From assembly GCA_944325835.1 (NCBI GenBank), contig CALVBO010000002.1, positions 1 through 64,000 on the forward strand: a stretch of DNA of 64,000 bases, written 5' to 3'. Shown here in pieces: positions 55,670 through 63,969 of this stretch (position 1 is the first letter of the stretch; each line of letters opens with the position of its first letter). Origin of the DNA: Candidatus Gastranaerophilales bacterium (GTDB lineage: Bacteria; Cyanobacteriota; Vampirovibrionia; Gastranaerophilales; Gastranaerophilaceae). The position numbers were made by a program, and so were the translations under genes. Below the pieces are notes generated by a model. The model saw nothing but the letters and a program-made list of their open reading frames with translations, did not search any database and was not told where the DNA came from.

Positions 55670-57577
55670 ATGTCATTTTTCAATAAAATAAAAGAGTTAA
55701 CCAACAAAATAAACGAAGTCGAAAGTACTGTTTATTACAAAAAGCAGGACTATATTGAAATATACGAACGCAATATTGCGCTGGAAAAAGAACTTGCACA
55801 GCAGACAAAAGAGCTGAGTATGGCAAATAAAAAAATGATTACGCTCCAGCATATTATTGATATGATGACGTCATCCAAGCCTTTAGAAACCGTACTTGAT
55901 AACATTGTTAACAGTATTTCCAACGAATTTGGCTATGTTCACTGCGCTATTTTGGAGAAAATGAAGGATGAAAAAGGTGATTTCATAAAAATCATTTCAC
56001 AATCCGGCGACACCGCAATTGAAGCTTTGCATAAAGTTATCAATGCACCGCTTTACACATTGAGGCTAAACTATTCACCGGTCGGGGTTTATGCGGAAAC
56101 AATGCGTTCCAAAGAAATTACGCAGACCCAAAACCTCGGACAAACCCTGCAGGAAATTATTCCGAACATAACGGACGAACAATTAAGCACTATTCTGGAT
56201 AAGGAATATTGCAAATCAATGATTATTATCCCGCTAAGTTGCATGAACAGGGATTTCGGGTGGTTTGTAGTATTTTCCTCCCGCGATGAACTGGCGACCT
56301 CTGAAACGGATTTTTTAAGCATTTTTGCAAAACAAATCGAAATGGCTATAACAATTGCACACCTGTTTTCAACTGTGAAAGAACAGGCTGTAACTGACGG
56401 TTTAACAGGGCTTTACAACCGCAGATACTTTGAAGAATACCTAAGGAAAGAAGTTACACGTGCAAACCGCCAGAAACAAGCCTTCTCTCTGATAGGACTT
56501 GACCTTGATTTTCTGAAACAGATTAACGATAAATACGGTCACTCTTACGGCGATCTCGCGATAAAAACGCTTGCGGATGTTATCAAAAACAACGCGCGTT
56601 CAATTGATATTGCAGCAAGAATGGGTGGCGAAGAGTTCAACATAATTCTCCCCGGTATTGATTCCAAAGGCGCAATGATTGCAGCCGAACGTATCAGGAA
56701 AACCCTCGAGGCAACCGAAATTGAAACTATCGGACATATTACCGCAAGTATCGGTGTCGCAACATATTTTGAACACACTGACAATCCTGAAGAATTAATT
56801 GAGCTTACCGATCAGGCTATGTATCAGTCAAAACGCAACGGCAGAAACCGCGTCACGCTTGCAACCCCGATTTCTGAAACAAGCTGGCAGGAAATCGCAA
56901 TAAATACTTTTATAGATATACTTTCAAAACACAATATTCCGGTTGAAAAAAATCTTACGAAAGAACTTTGCGACAAGCTGAAAAAAGCGGAACAGGATTC
57001 CAAATCCCAGCCAAAAGAAACGCTCTATCTGGTTGCGGATATGCTCACACGTCTTTACAACCCGCTTCACGAGGACGGCTCAGTGAAGAAAAAAGTGCTG
57101 CTTGCCTCCTCTCTTGCCAAACGTTTTGACCTGCCGAAAGAGGAGATCGACAACCTTAAAATTGCAATTCTTATGTACGATATCGGGAACCTCTTAATCC
57201 CGCAGGAAATTTTACAAAAAACAACCCCTCTTACCGAAGAGGAAAAGAAATTTATTAAAGAACACCCGATTATCGCGGCAAGAGATATCTTAAAACCGAT
57301 TTCTGTTGTTCAGGACATCCTGCCGATAATCGAAAAACACCACGAAAACTGGGACGGAAGCGGTTATCCGAATAAGCTTTCAAAAAACGAAATTCCTATG
57401 AGTTCGCAAATAATCCTCATAATCGACTCCTATTTCGCGCTCACGGAAACCCGTCCTTACCGTGCAAAATTATCAGAAAAAGAAGCGCTTGAAGTCATTA
57501 AACAAGACGCCGGCAAAAAATGGAATACCGAATTGGTAAAAGAATTTATCGCTCTGATTAACAACGAACTCAAATAA
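55670..57577 (+). CDS. Cyclic-di-GMP protein: coiled coil-GAF-GGDEF-degenerate HD-GYP
   Basis: 635 residues, no membrane segment. A coiled-coil start (about 1-60), a GAF domain (about 65-235), then GGDEF with DGLTGLYNRRYF, DLDFLKQINDKYGHSYGD, the active motif GGEEF (319-323) and an RxxD inhibition site (RSID 310-313, five residues before GGEEF). The C-terminal HD-GYP-like domain has MYDIGNLLIP at about 502-511, where family members read HDIGK: the first HD His is Tyr (Y503) and the Lys is Asn. HHENWDGSGYP and DSYFALTETRPYR are kept. The protein probably makes cyclic di-GMP under product inhibition; the HD-GYP part is probably a binding or regulatory domain. Confidence 0.9.
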   Translation: MSFFNKIKELTNKINEVESTVYYKKQDYIEIYERNIALEKELAQQTKELSMANKKMITLQHIIDMMTSSKPLETVLDNIVNSISNEFGYVHCAILEKMKDEKGDFIKIISQSGDTAIEALHKVINAPLYTLRLNYSPVGVYAETMRSKEITQTQNLGQTLQEIIPNITDEQLSTILDKEYCKSMIIIPLSCMNRDFGWFVVFSSRDELATSETDFLSIFAKQIEMAITIAHLFSTVKEQAVTDGLTGLYNRRYFEEYLRKEVTRANRQKQAFSLIGLDLDFLKQINDKYGHSYGDLAIKTLADVIKNNARSIDIAARMGGEEFNIILPGIDSKGAMIAAERIRKTLEATEIETIGHITASIGVATYFEHTDNPEELIELTDQAMYQSKRNGRNRVTLATPISETSWQEIAINTFIDILSKHNIPVEKNLTKELCDKLKKAEQDSKSQPKETLYLVADMLTRLYNPLHEDGSVKKKVLLASSLAKRFDLPKEEIDNLKIAILMYDIGNLLIPQEILQKTTPLTEEEKKFIKEHPIIAARDILKPISVVQDILPIIEKHHENWDGSGYPNKLSKNEIPMSSQIILIIDSYFALTETRPYRAKLSEKEALEVIKQDAGKKWNTELVKEFIALINNELK

Positions 57578-57579
57578 TA

Positions 57580-58476
57580 ATGGAAAAAGACTTTATAAAC
57601 CTGATAAAAACGACCCTGAATTCACCTTATATCGGTGATGACTGCGCGTATTTAAAGGACTTAGACATACTCGTTTCGCAGGACAGCCTTGTGGAAGGCG
57701 TACATTTTCTGCGCGATAAAATCACTCCGCGTCAATTAGGCTGGAAAAGCGCAATGGTAAACATTTCAGACATCTGCGCCGGCGGCGGCGAGCCTAAATA
57801 TATGACAATATCGCTTTCATTGCCAAAAGACATTAACAGTGAATTTATAAAAGAGTTTTACGAAGGTGCCGGAGCAGCCTGCGAAGCTGCCGGAAAGGTT
57901 CAAATCGCAGGCGGCGACATAACCGCCTCACCAGATAAAATCTTTATCTCTGCTGCCATAATCGGCTCAGCAAAGGGAAGAAACATAAGTTCCCGCGCTA
58001 ACGCACGAACCGGTCAAAGAATTATTGCAGCAGGAGTCCACGGCTCCAGCGCAGCAGGCTTGAAACTTCTCCTTTCCGGCAAAAAAGCGCCAGAAAAGTT
58101 TATAAAAGCGCATCTTGAACCTTTTGCACAGGTCGATTTTTCAAGACAAATTGCCTGCTCTCAAAAAGGAAAATACGCAATGATGGATACATCTGACGGG
58201 CTTATGGACGCCCTTTCACAAATAGCACAGGCAAGCAATGTCCTTATGAGCATAGATTTTGACAAAATTTCTGTTGATGAAGAAATTAAAAGTTTCCCTA
58301 ACTGGCACGAACTGGTTTTATTCGGCGGCGAGGACTACGGATTAATCGCTACAACCGACACCCCGCCGGCAGGCGCTGCCGTTATCGGATGCGTAAAAGA
58401 AGGCTCCGGCGTTGCAATCAACGGAAATTTTTATCCCCGAAATTTAATCGAACAAAAAATCTTCAAACATTTTTAA
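57580..58476 (+). CDS. thiL: Thiamine-monophosphate kinase
   Basis: Last step to thiamine diphosphate. 298 residues with YIGDDCAYL, DSLVEGVHF, VNISDICAGGGEPKY, IAGGDITASPD, MDTSDGLMDAL and FGGEDYGLIA. Begins 2 nt after the GGDEF gene stops, so probably co-transcribed. No other thi genes and no thiamine riboswitch seen here. Confidence 0.93.
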   Translation: MEKDFINLIKTTLNSPYIGDDCAYLKDLDILVSQDSLVEGVHFLRDKITPRQLGWKSAMVNISDICAGGGEPKYMTISLSLPKDINSEFIKEFYEGAGAACEAAGKVQIAGGDITASPDKIFISAAIIGSAKGRNISSRANARTGQRIIAAGVHGSSAAGLKLLLSGKKAPEKFIKAHLEPFAQVDFSRQIACSQKGKYAMMDTSDGLMDALSQIAQASNVLMSIDFDKISVDEEIKSFPNWHELVLFGGEDYGLIATTDTPPAGAAVIGCVKEGSGVAINGNFYPRNLIEQKIFKHF

Positions 58477-58480
58477 AACT

Positions 58481-58513
58481 AGCGCGGCGGAGCCTGAAAG
58501 GCTCCGCCGCGCT
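58481..58513. terminator. GC-rich hairpin after thiL
   Basis: GCGCGGCGGAGCC-TGAAA-GGCTCCGCCGCGC, a 13-bp perfect stem without a T run, between convergent thiL and the small gene. Confidence 0.7.
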
Positions 58514-58540
58514 CTTCATACTCCGGCTATTCAAACTTTA

Positions 58541-58714
58541 TCACATTGCTGTAACATGGTAATCCTGCTCAACTTTGTGAGTGGTTGAATTGAAAAATTT
58601 GTTCAAAAATGACTCAAAACTTCTTTGTAAGTCCGCAACCTCTGCTTTCAATTCCGCAAGATTTTCTTCTTTAGCTTCTGCCAAAGCTTTTTCAAACAAT
58701 TCGTCGTAATACAT
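58541..58714 (-). CDS. Small acidic helical protein, 57 residues
   Basis: MYYDELFEKALAEAKEENLA and onward (ELKAEVADLQRSF, ending HKVEQDYHVTAM). TAGGAGT lies 9 nt before the ATG. Helical, coiled-coil-like. Function unknown; resembles the 53-residue gene at 45172 in size and helical character only. Confidence 0.68.
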   Translation of the reverse strand: MYYDELFEKALAEAKEENLAELKAEVADLQRSFESFLNKFFNSTTHKVEQDYHVTAM

Positions 58715-58864
58715 GATTTTATACTCCTATTTACTAACATTCCCAATATCGGCACATTTTTACCGGAACTTTAAAAAATTTAGTGAATTTGTTACAATTA
58801 TTTATCATTAGGTGGAATTTTGAAAATTTATTATATATAATATTGAGATATAATAGAGGTTAAT

Positions 58865-59701
58865 ATGGTATTTGATTTAGGCATGAGTTCCTACGACTAC
58901 TATTCAAGCCGTAGAGATATGGAAGTTATAGCAAAGATTGTTGATACATTAAAAGAAATTCTCAAAGAGGATTCTACCCAGCCGCAGCCGCTATTTCTAA
59001 AGATTTCTGATAATCTTATTATGAACATTGCGCGTATGGCGGTTCAGGAACGCAAAAAGACCTTCCTCATCGGCATCACCGGCGAAAGCGCCTCCGGTAA
59101 AACCGTTTTTGTCGACAATACCATAAAAGCCTGCGTAAAAAAGGAAAATCAGGGAATTTATACCGTAATCCGCTGTGATGATTACTATAAAGATACTTCC
59201 AAAGAATTAAAGGAAGCAGGAAGCTATGAGGCCCTTTTCAAAACCGGCTTCAGTTTCGACACACCCGAAGCGATAGATTTGGAATTGATGAAAAGACACC
59301 TGATTGACCTGAAATCAGGTAAAGAAATTTACTCCCCGCAATACGATTTTGTAACCTGCGAGTCAAAACTCAATAGCGAACTCAAAAAACCGGCAAGAGT
59401 AATTTTGACGGAAGGTTTATATGTTTTAAACGAAAATGTGCGTGACGTAATGGATGTTAAGGTCTATGTTTTCACACCGCTTGAAGTGCTGAAAGAACGC
59501 TGGTATAAACGCGCGGCAACAAGAGGGAAAACCGGAGAAGCCGCCGACTTACAGTTTCAGGATGTAAACAAAACCGCGCAGCAATATATACGTCCGACCT
59601 ACCAGATTGCAGACGCAGTAATCAACGGACTCGTCAGTCAGGAATATATTCAGGAAATTACAAACAAAATTCTTGAAAGACTGAAAGCTATTGAACTATA
59701 A
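58865..59701 (+). CDS. Uridine kinase-like P-loop kinase
   Basis: 278 residues. A 65-residue N-terminal extension, then the P-loop GITGESASGKT (about 70-80), VIRCDDYYKD, FDTPEAIDLELM, YSPQYDF, ILTEGLYVL and KERWYKRAATRGKT. This is the uridine kinase/phosphoribulokinase fold; PRK-type activity is a possibility, but the DDYYKD motif fits uridine kinase. AGAGG lies 5 nt before the ATG. Confidence 0.85.
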   Translation: MVFDLGMSSYDYYSSRRDMEVIAKIVDTLKEILKEDSTQPQPLFLKISDNLIMNIARMAVQERKKTFLIGITGESASGKTVFVDNTIKACVKKENQGIYTVIRCDDYYKDTSKELKEAGSYEALFKTGFSFDTPEAIDLELMKRHLIDLKSGKEIYSPQYDFVTCESKLNSELKKPARVILTEGLYVLNENVRDVMDVKVYVFTPLEVLKERWYKRAATRGKTGEAADLQFQDVNKTAQQYIRPTYQIADAVINGLVSQEYIQEITNKILERLKAIEL

Positions 59702-59705
59702 AAAG

Positions 59706-59732
59706 AAAAGCCCCGTAGTTACGGGGTTTTTA
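59706..59732 (+). terminator. Intrinsic terminator after the uridine kinase-like gene
   Basis: AAAAGCCCCGT-AGTT-ACGGGGTTTTT. Confidence 0.88.
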
Positions 59733-60068
59733 AATTTTGTTTAGGAAATAGGAATAAGGAATATAAACTCCCGCCGGTCAAGGCGGTTTCTTGATTTGGC
59801 TTATCGTTAAACCGTAACGATTAGCCTTTTAACTCTCTCATATATATAAAGTATATACCACCACTTGAATTTCAGAGTTTGTTATTTTTGTTACAAAAAT
59901 TAACATTATGGTAGCTATTGACGTAAAGCAAAAAATCGTGCATAATGAAAGAGGCAATAAGGCAATAAGTGAATAAGGCAATGAGTCGTTATGACCAAAT
60001 GAAAAATAAAAAGTCCTATTGCCCTAATGCCATATTGACCTATTGCCTTATGATAAAGAAAGGATAGA
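59733..60068. other. Intergenic region upstream of pseudopilin D with GGCAATA repeats
   Basis: Holds the gene D promoter at 59918-59946 and then a cluster of repeats in the expected 5' leader: AGGCAATAAGGCAATAAG near 59952, AAGGCAATGAG near 59975, and inverted copies CCTATTGCCCTAATGCC and CCTATTGCC near 60015-60047. These could pair into a stem enclosing the leader. Nothing coding was seen. Confidence 0.55.
59918..59946 (+). promoter_or_regulatory. Promoter of pseudopilin D
   Basis: TTGACG (59918-59923), exactly 17 nt, CATAAT (59941-59946), the same architecture as A, B and C. It gives a 5' leader of about 120 nt, longer than in the other copies. Confidence 0.75.
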
Positions 60069-60071
60069 ATG

Positions 60072-61137
60072 ATGAAAAACTTAAAAGCTGAAAACCCTTG
60101 TACTATGGGCATTCTGCTCAGGGGGGGGGGGGTCGACTGAGTCGGTCGCTGAGCGACTTCCACAATTGAACCCGAGCAAAATTTTAGCATTTACAATGGC
60201 CGAAATATTATTGTCATTAACAATCATTGGTGTGGTAGCGGCGATTACGCTTCCGAGTTTAACAGGAAACATAAACGAGCGAACATGGAACACGCAGAGA
60301 AAAGCCCTCTATGCCCGCATGTCGCAGGCAATTGCCCTAATGCCTTCACTTAACGGCTACGGAACAGTTACGGAAGGGGATTCCTCAACCTCCGCCGTCG
60401 ACACTGCTGCCGAAACTTTTGTAACTGCCGGTTTAAGTAAAGTTTTAAAAATTAACAACATCTGCGATTCTGATCACCTTGAAGATTGCGGCATTCCAAC
60501 GAAATTCACAACCTTTGCCGGCAGCACCATAAGCTCTTTCCCTAAAACAATCCGCGAGTTTAACCCTGCATTTTACGCCTCTGATATTGTTGATAGTAAC
60601 GGGAATTCGTATTCATATCTTTCCCAGCTTGACACCGTTGCAGCCGCTTTTGAAACAGCCAACGGCGAAAGTATCGTTGCTTACTATAACCCCTACTGCT
60701 CCGCAAAAATGGATGAACAATCATCATATTATACACAGCCGAAAATGTGCGCAAATCTTGTTTATGATTTAAACGGCACCAAAGGACCAAATACCGTTGG
60801 TAAAGACATGGGCTTTATAACAATACTTTATCCTTCTGATCCGGTTGTTGTAGCTCCGGTGCTTGTATATAACAGCCCAACAAGCGTAAACTACTATGAC
60901 GCAGCGGAAATATGTCGGGAACGGGATTCCGAAAGCAGGTTATCCAATCTGGAAGAATCTATTTCGTTGAGTTACAACCGGACTTTATTAGGCGAAAGCC
61001 TCTCCGGTGCATATTGGACAAGTGCAATGACCGAATGGAACGGAGAAATCAGAGTTTGGAGAATGTATTTCGCAGCAGCGCAGGTTTCACCCGATCCACG
61101 AAATTATGAGCATCAGGTAATGTGCGTAAAGCGATGA
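60072..61137 (+). CDS. Pseudopilin D, frame broken at a G12 tract (switch OFF, one G too long)
   Basis: From the ATG at 60072 (or the adjacent in-frame ATG at 60069), after AAAGGATAGAAT, the reading is MKNLKAENPCTMGILLRGGGVD and then TGA at 60138-60140. With 11 G the frame continues as RGGGSTESVAERLPQLNPSK ILAFTMAEILLSL into the pilin core without a stop. The mature part (from F at 60190) is 315 residues, intact, and ends VMCVKR; the class III site is LA|FTMAE. So the gene is not decayed, only one base out of frame. Translation from an internal TTG at 60166 is conceivable but has no ribosome site. Leader motifs VAER and NPS match those of A and B (VAERHPQSDPS), so it is a shortened form of the same cassette. 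Confidence 0.88.
60121..60132 (+). repeat. G12 tract in pseudopilin D (phase switch, OFF)
   Basis: Twelve G; the preceding base is A. In-frame lengths would be 11 or 14. Followed directly by the palindromic GTCGACTGAGTC and GTCGCTGAGCGAC motifs. Confidence 0.92.
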
Positions 61138-61146
61138 TTTGATTAA

Positions 61147-61170
61147 GGCGGCAGCCTGTAGGCTGCCGCC
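61147..61170. terminator. Hairpin between convergent pseudopilin D and the protease gene
   Basis: GGCGGCAGCCT-GT-AGGCTGCCGCC, an 11-bp perfect stem without a strong T run. Confidence 0.7.
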
Positions 61171-61183
61171 ATACTCATTCTTA

Positions 61184-61837
61184 TTATTCACTATATTTTG
61201 CAATAAATTTTTTTGCATCATTAATCGGAATTGCAAAACCTATACCGATATTTGAAATATTATTGTCCGGATTGTATATGGATTGGTTAATCCCGATAAC
61301 TTCACCCGATGTATTCAAAAGCGGGCCGCCCGAGCACCCCGGATTTATCGCCGCATCAGTCTGAATTTTTCCTTTTGCATAATCAATTCTTGAAATTATC
61401 CCCTGCGTGAGCGTTCCCGAGAACCCGAAAGGATTGCCAATCGTCAAAACCCTCTGCCCGATTTTCAAACCGTCAGAGTCGCCGAATTTAACAGTTTTAA
61501 GTTTTCCTTTCGGCTCAATTTTTATAATTGCCAAATCTTTATTTTTCCCCATATTGTCGAGGACTTTTGCCTTATAAACTTTGCCGTCATAGGTTGTCAC
61601 CTCAAGCTCCTTGGTTTGCGAAACCACATGCGAACCGGTCAAAATAGTTCCGTTAGGGTTAATTATACAGCCCGTTCCCGCCGTAAACCCGTCCGAAATT
61701 ATCCCGTCAATGGTCACAATCGCAGGGTTTATATTTTCGTAAACCGAAATGTAAACCTCCTCTTCGGCGGTATAAGCAAATGCCTGACCAAGAGCCAGAA
61801 AAAACATACTAACTATTGACAATATATATTTTCTCAT
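61184..61837 (-). CDS. Exported trypsin-like serine protease (S1C, no PDZ)
   Basis: 217 residues from the ATG at 61837, with GAGGGTG just upstream; eight more codons are open above it. Signal peptide MRKYILSIVSMFFLALGQAFA. Catalytic triad: His in GSHVVSQ, Asp in NKDLAIIKI, Ser in NPGCSGGPLLN. Relatives (DegP, HtrA) read NPGNSGGP, so the Asn to Cys change beside the active Ser is unusual. It ends after the protease domain with no PDZ. Confidence 0.9.
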   Translation of the reverse strand: MRKYILSIVSMFFLALGQAFAYTAEEEVYISVYENINPAIVTIDGIISDGFTAGTGCIINPNGTILTGSHVVSQTKELEVTTYDGKVYKAKVLDNMGKNKDLAIIKIEPKGKLKTVKFGDSDGLKIGQRVLTIGNPFGFSGTLTQGIISRIDYAKGKIQTDAAINPGCSGGPLLNTSGEVIGINQSIYNPDNNISNIGIGFAIPINDAKKFIAKYSE

Positions 61838-61989
61838 TTTTTCACCCTCATACAACTCCATTTTTACGCGTGTTATAATGTTATAAAATAGGTATTTTAA
61901 TATTGTAAAGATATATTCTTGTAATTATTAAAGTTTTAATGTATACTTGTGTTAAAAGTACACTTCATGAAAGTAGGAGAAATTAAAAA

Positions 61990-62748
61990 ATGTCCAGAAT
62001 TGAATTATTTAGACAGCATTTAATCGAAAAAAGAGCAGTAAAAGTTATCGCGGGTATTGATAACTTTGATATTGAAAACATTAAAAAAGTTGTTTCATCC
62101 GCACAGGTTGCAGGCGCAAGCGCTGTTGACATCTGCGCAGATGAAGAAATTATCTCTGAAGTAAGAGAAATGACAGAATTACCTTTATTTGTATCATCAG
62201 TAGTTCCGGCAGAACTTGCAAGAGCGGTTGAACTCGGCGCTGATGCCATTGAATTAGGCAACTTTGATGCGCTTTACAAAAAAGGCATGTCATTCTCAGC
62301 AGATGAAGTAATGAATCTTGTTAAAGAAACTTTATCTTTACTTGGCGGCAAAAGAGTATTTTTCTCTGTAACAATTCCTGGTGAAATTTCTGTAGCTGAT
62401 CAAATTGAATTGGCAAGAAAACTTGAATATATGGGAATTGACTTAATCCAAACAGAAGGTCATTACACTAACAGAGAAAACCTTGACGGTGTAAGAGGCT
62501 TGATGAACAGAGCAGAATTAACCCTGTCAAACACAATCGAACTTTCAAGAAACATAGATATGCCGATTATGACAGCAACCGGCATCAACTCAACAACAGC
62601 ACCGTTTGCATTTGCGGCAGGTGCAAGCGCAATCGGCGTTGGTTCTTGCGTAAACAAATTGAATTCAGAACTTTCAATGATAGCAACAATCAAATCAATC
62701 GTTGAAATCGCTGCTAAAAACAAACAAGAAGTTTTGGAATTGGTATAG
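61990..62748 (+). CDS. ycf23: Ycf23/DUF561 family protein
   Basis: 252 residues, TIM-barrel-like: AVKVIAGIDNFDIENIKKV, GASAVDICADEEII, FVSSVVPAELARAVELGADAIELGNFD (split: AELARAVELGADAIELGNFD), SVTIPGEI, GIDLIQTEGH and ATGINSTTAPFAFAAGASAIGVGS (key: ATGINSTTAPFAF). This family is found mainly in cyanobacteria and plastids, where its function is not settled. It is a useful lineage marker here. Confidence 0.9.
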   Translation: MSRIELFRQHLIEKRAVKVIAGIDNFDIENIKKVVSSAQVAGASAVDICADEEIISEVREMTELPLFVSSVVPAELARAVELGADAIELGNFDALYKKGMSFSADEVMNLVKETLSLLGGKRVFFSVTIPGEISVADQIELARKLEYMGIDLIQTEGHYTNRENLDGVRGLMNRAELTLSNTIELSRNIDMPIMTATGINSTTAPFAFAAGASAIGVGSCVNKLNSELSMIATIKSIVEIAAKNKQEVLELV

Positions 62749-62771
62749 TTCAATAATAAAACTTAAAAAGC

Positions 62772-62801
62772 GAAATGCGCGGGCAAAAGCCCGCGCATTT
62801 C
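62772..62801. terminator. Terminator between ycf23 and pseudopilin E
   Basis: GAAATGCGCGGGC-AAAA-GCCCGCGCATTTC, a 13-bp perfect stem between convergent genes. Confidence 0.82.
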
Positions 62802-62804
62802 CGT

Positions 62805-63969
62805 TTATCTGTAAATACATAATACATTACCGCTTGCATAAGAATGATCAAAATTTCTCATACCTGTTTGAAATCCTTGATACCAGTAGCTATCCGCATC
62901 TTTTTTAGAACTTGTCACAAAGTTATCATAAGACAATCCTAAAAAGAATTGGTTAACAAACAAGGAGGCTGCTTCATCTTTATTTGGCAGCCGATGTTCA
63001 CGATTATTAGCAGCGCAGGCAGAAATTGCTTCCTGAGGAGTCAAGGATTCTCCGACTTTATGATTATAAGGCACAGGTGCAACAACAATACTGTCACTGG
63101 AATTCAAAACAGAAATAAATCCAATATCTTTTCCAACAGTATTCGGGCCTTTGTTCCCGTTCAGGTCATAGACAAAGTTTGCACAAATAAGAGGTTGTAC
63201 AAAATGCCATTCATTTTCATTCCCGTTAGATACACAATTAGGATTATAGAAAGTGAGAATACTCTCGCCGTTTGCAGTTTCAAACGCGGCAGCCTTTGTA
63301 TTTAATGTTGAATATGAAGATGAAAAACCTGATGCTGTTGAAATTGTAGTATTTATCATTACGGAATTCAGCGTTAGCATATCGGCAGGAATAATCTTCT
63401 GATTACCGTTCAAGTCAGTAAACTTTGAAGCAATGCCGCAATCCGTGAGGTGGTCACTGTCGCATATATTGTTAATTTTAAGGACTTTTGACAGCCCGCC
63501 GGTTATAAAGGTTTCGGCGGCATTATCTTCTATTGAGGTTGAACCTGCGCTGTCAGTATTTTCTCTTAAAGTACCATAACCATTGAGTGCCGGCATTAGG
63601 GCAATTGCCTGTGAAAACCGCGCATAAAGCGCTTTTCTTTGCGTGTTCCACGTACGCTCATTTATGTTTCCCGTAAGGCTCGGTAACGTTATCGCCGCCA
63701 CCACACCGATAATTGTCAGGGATAACAGAATCTCTGCCATTGTGAATGCGGCTCGCAATGACGGTAGACACTTACGGACACATTGCATATTTTTGTCACC
63801 CTGAACTTGATTCAGGGTCTGGCCAACGTAGGATACCCGCTCGTAACGTGGAACAGATGCTGAAACAAGTTCAGCATGACATGGGGAACTAACATCCTCA
63901 ATACCTAATTTTGCGGGTAAGGCACGCCCCCCCCCCCCCCGTCATAATCTTTACACCTCGTCTTTTCAT
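62805..63969 (-). CDS. Pseudopilin E, frame broken at a G14 tract (switch OFF, one G too long)
   Basis: From the ATG at 63969, after AAAGGATAGAAGAA, the reading is MKRRGVKIMTGGGGACLTRKI and soon stops (TGA at 63900-63898). With 13 G it continues as GGGGRALPAKLGIEDVSSP and stays open through a 74-residue leader to RAA|FTMAEILLSL. The mature part (313 residues from F at 63746) is intact and ends VLCIYR. The leader contains a dispersed palindromic element (63795-63886) and, right before the cleavage site, the CCGTCATTGCGAGC core. An internal ATG at 63788 (MQCVRKCLPSLRAA|F) has AGGGTG about 8 nt upstream and would give a normal 14-residue prepilin leader, so low-level expression in the OFF state is possible. 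Confidence 0.87.
63795..63886 (-). repeat. Dispersed palindromic element inside the pseudopilin E leader
   Basis: Halves CCTGAACTTGATTCAGG and GCTGAAACAAGTTCAGC, ending TGACATGGGG, match the intergenic unit at 45733-45823. In the ON frame it is translated as CHAELVSASVP and VGQTLNQVQGDKN. Confidence 0.82.
63927..63940 (-). repeat. G14 tract in pseudopilin E (phase switch, OFF)
   Basis: Fourteen C on the plus strand; in-frame lengths would be 13 or 16. The longest homopolymer in the window, and the only tract whose length differs from 12. Confidence 0.92.

Noticed and set aside
60121-60132. Treating D and E as pseudogenes
   Set aside because: The only defect is the homopolymer length. All 300 or more codons after the tract are intact and conserved, and one-base removal restores the complete frame in both.
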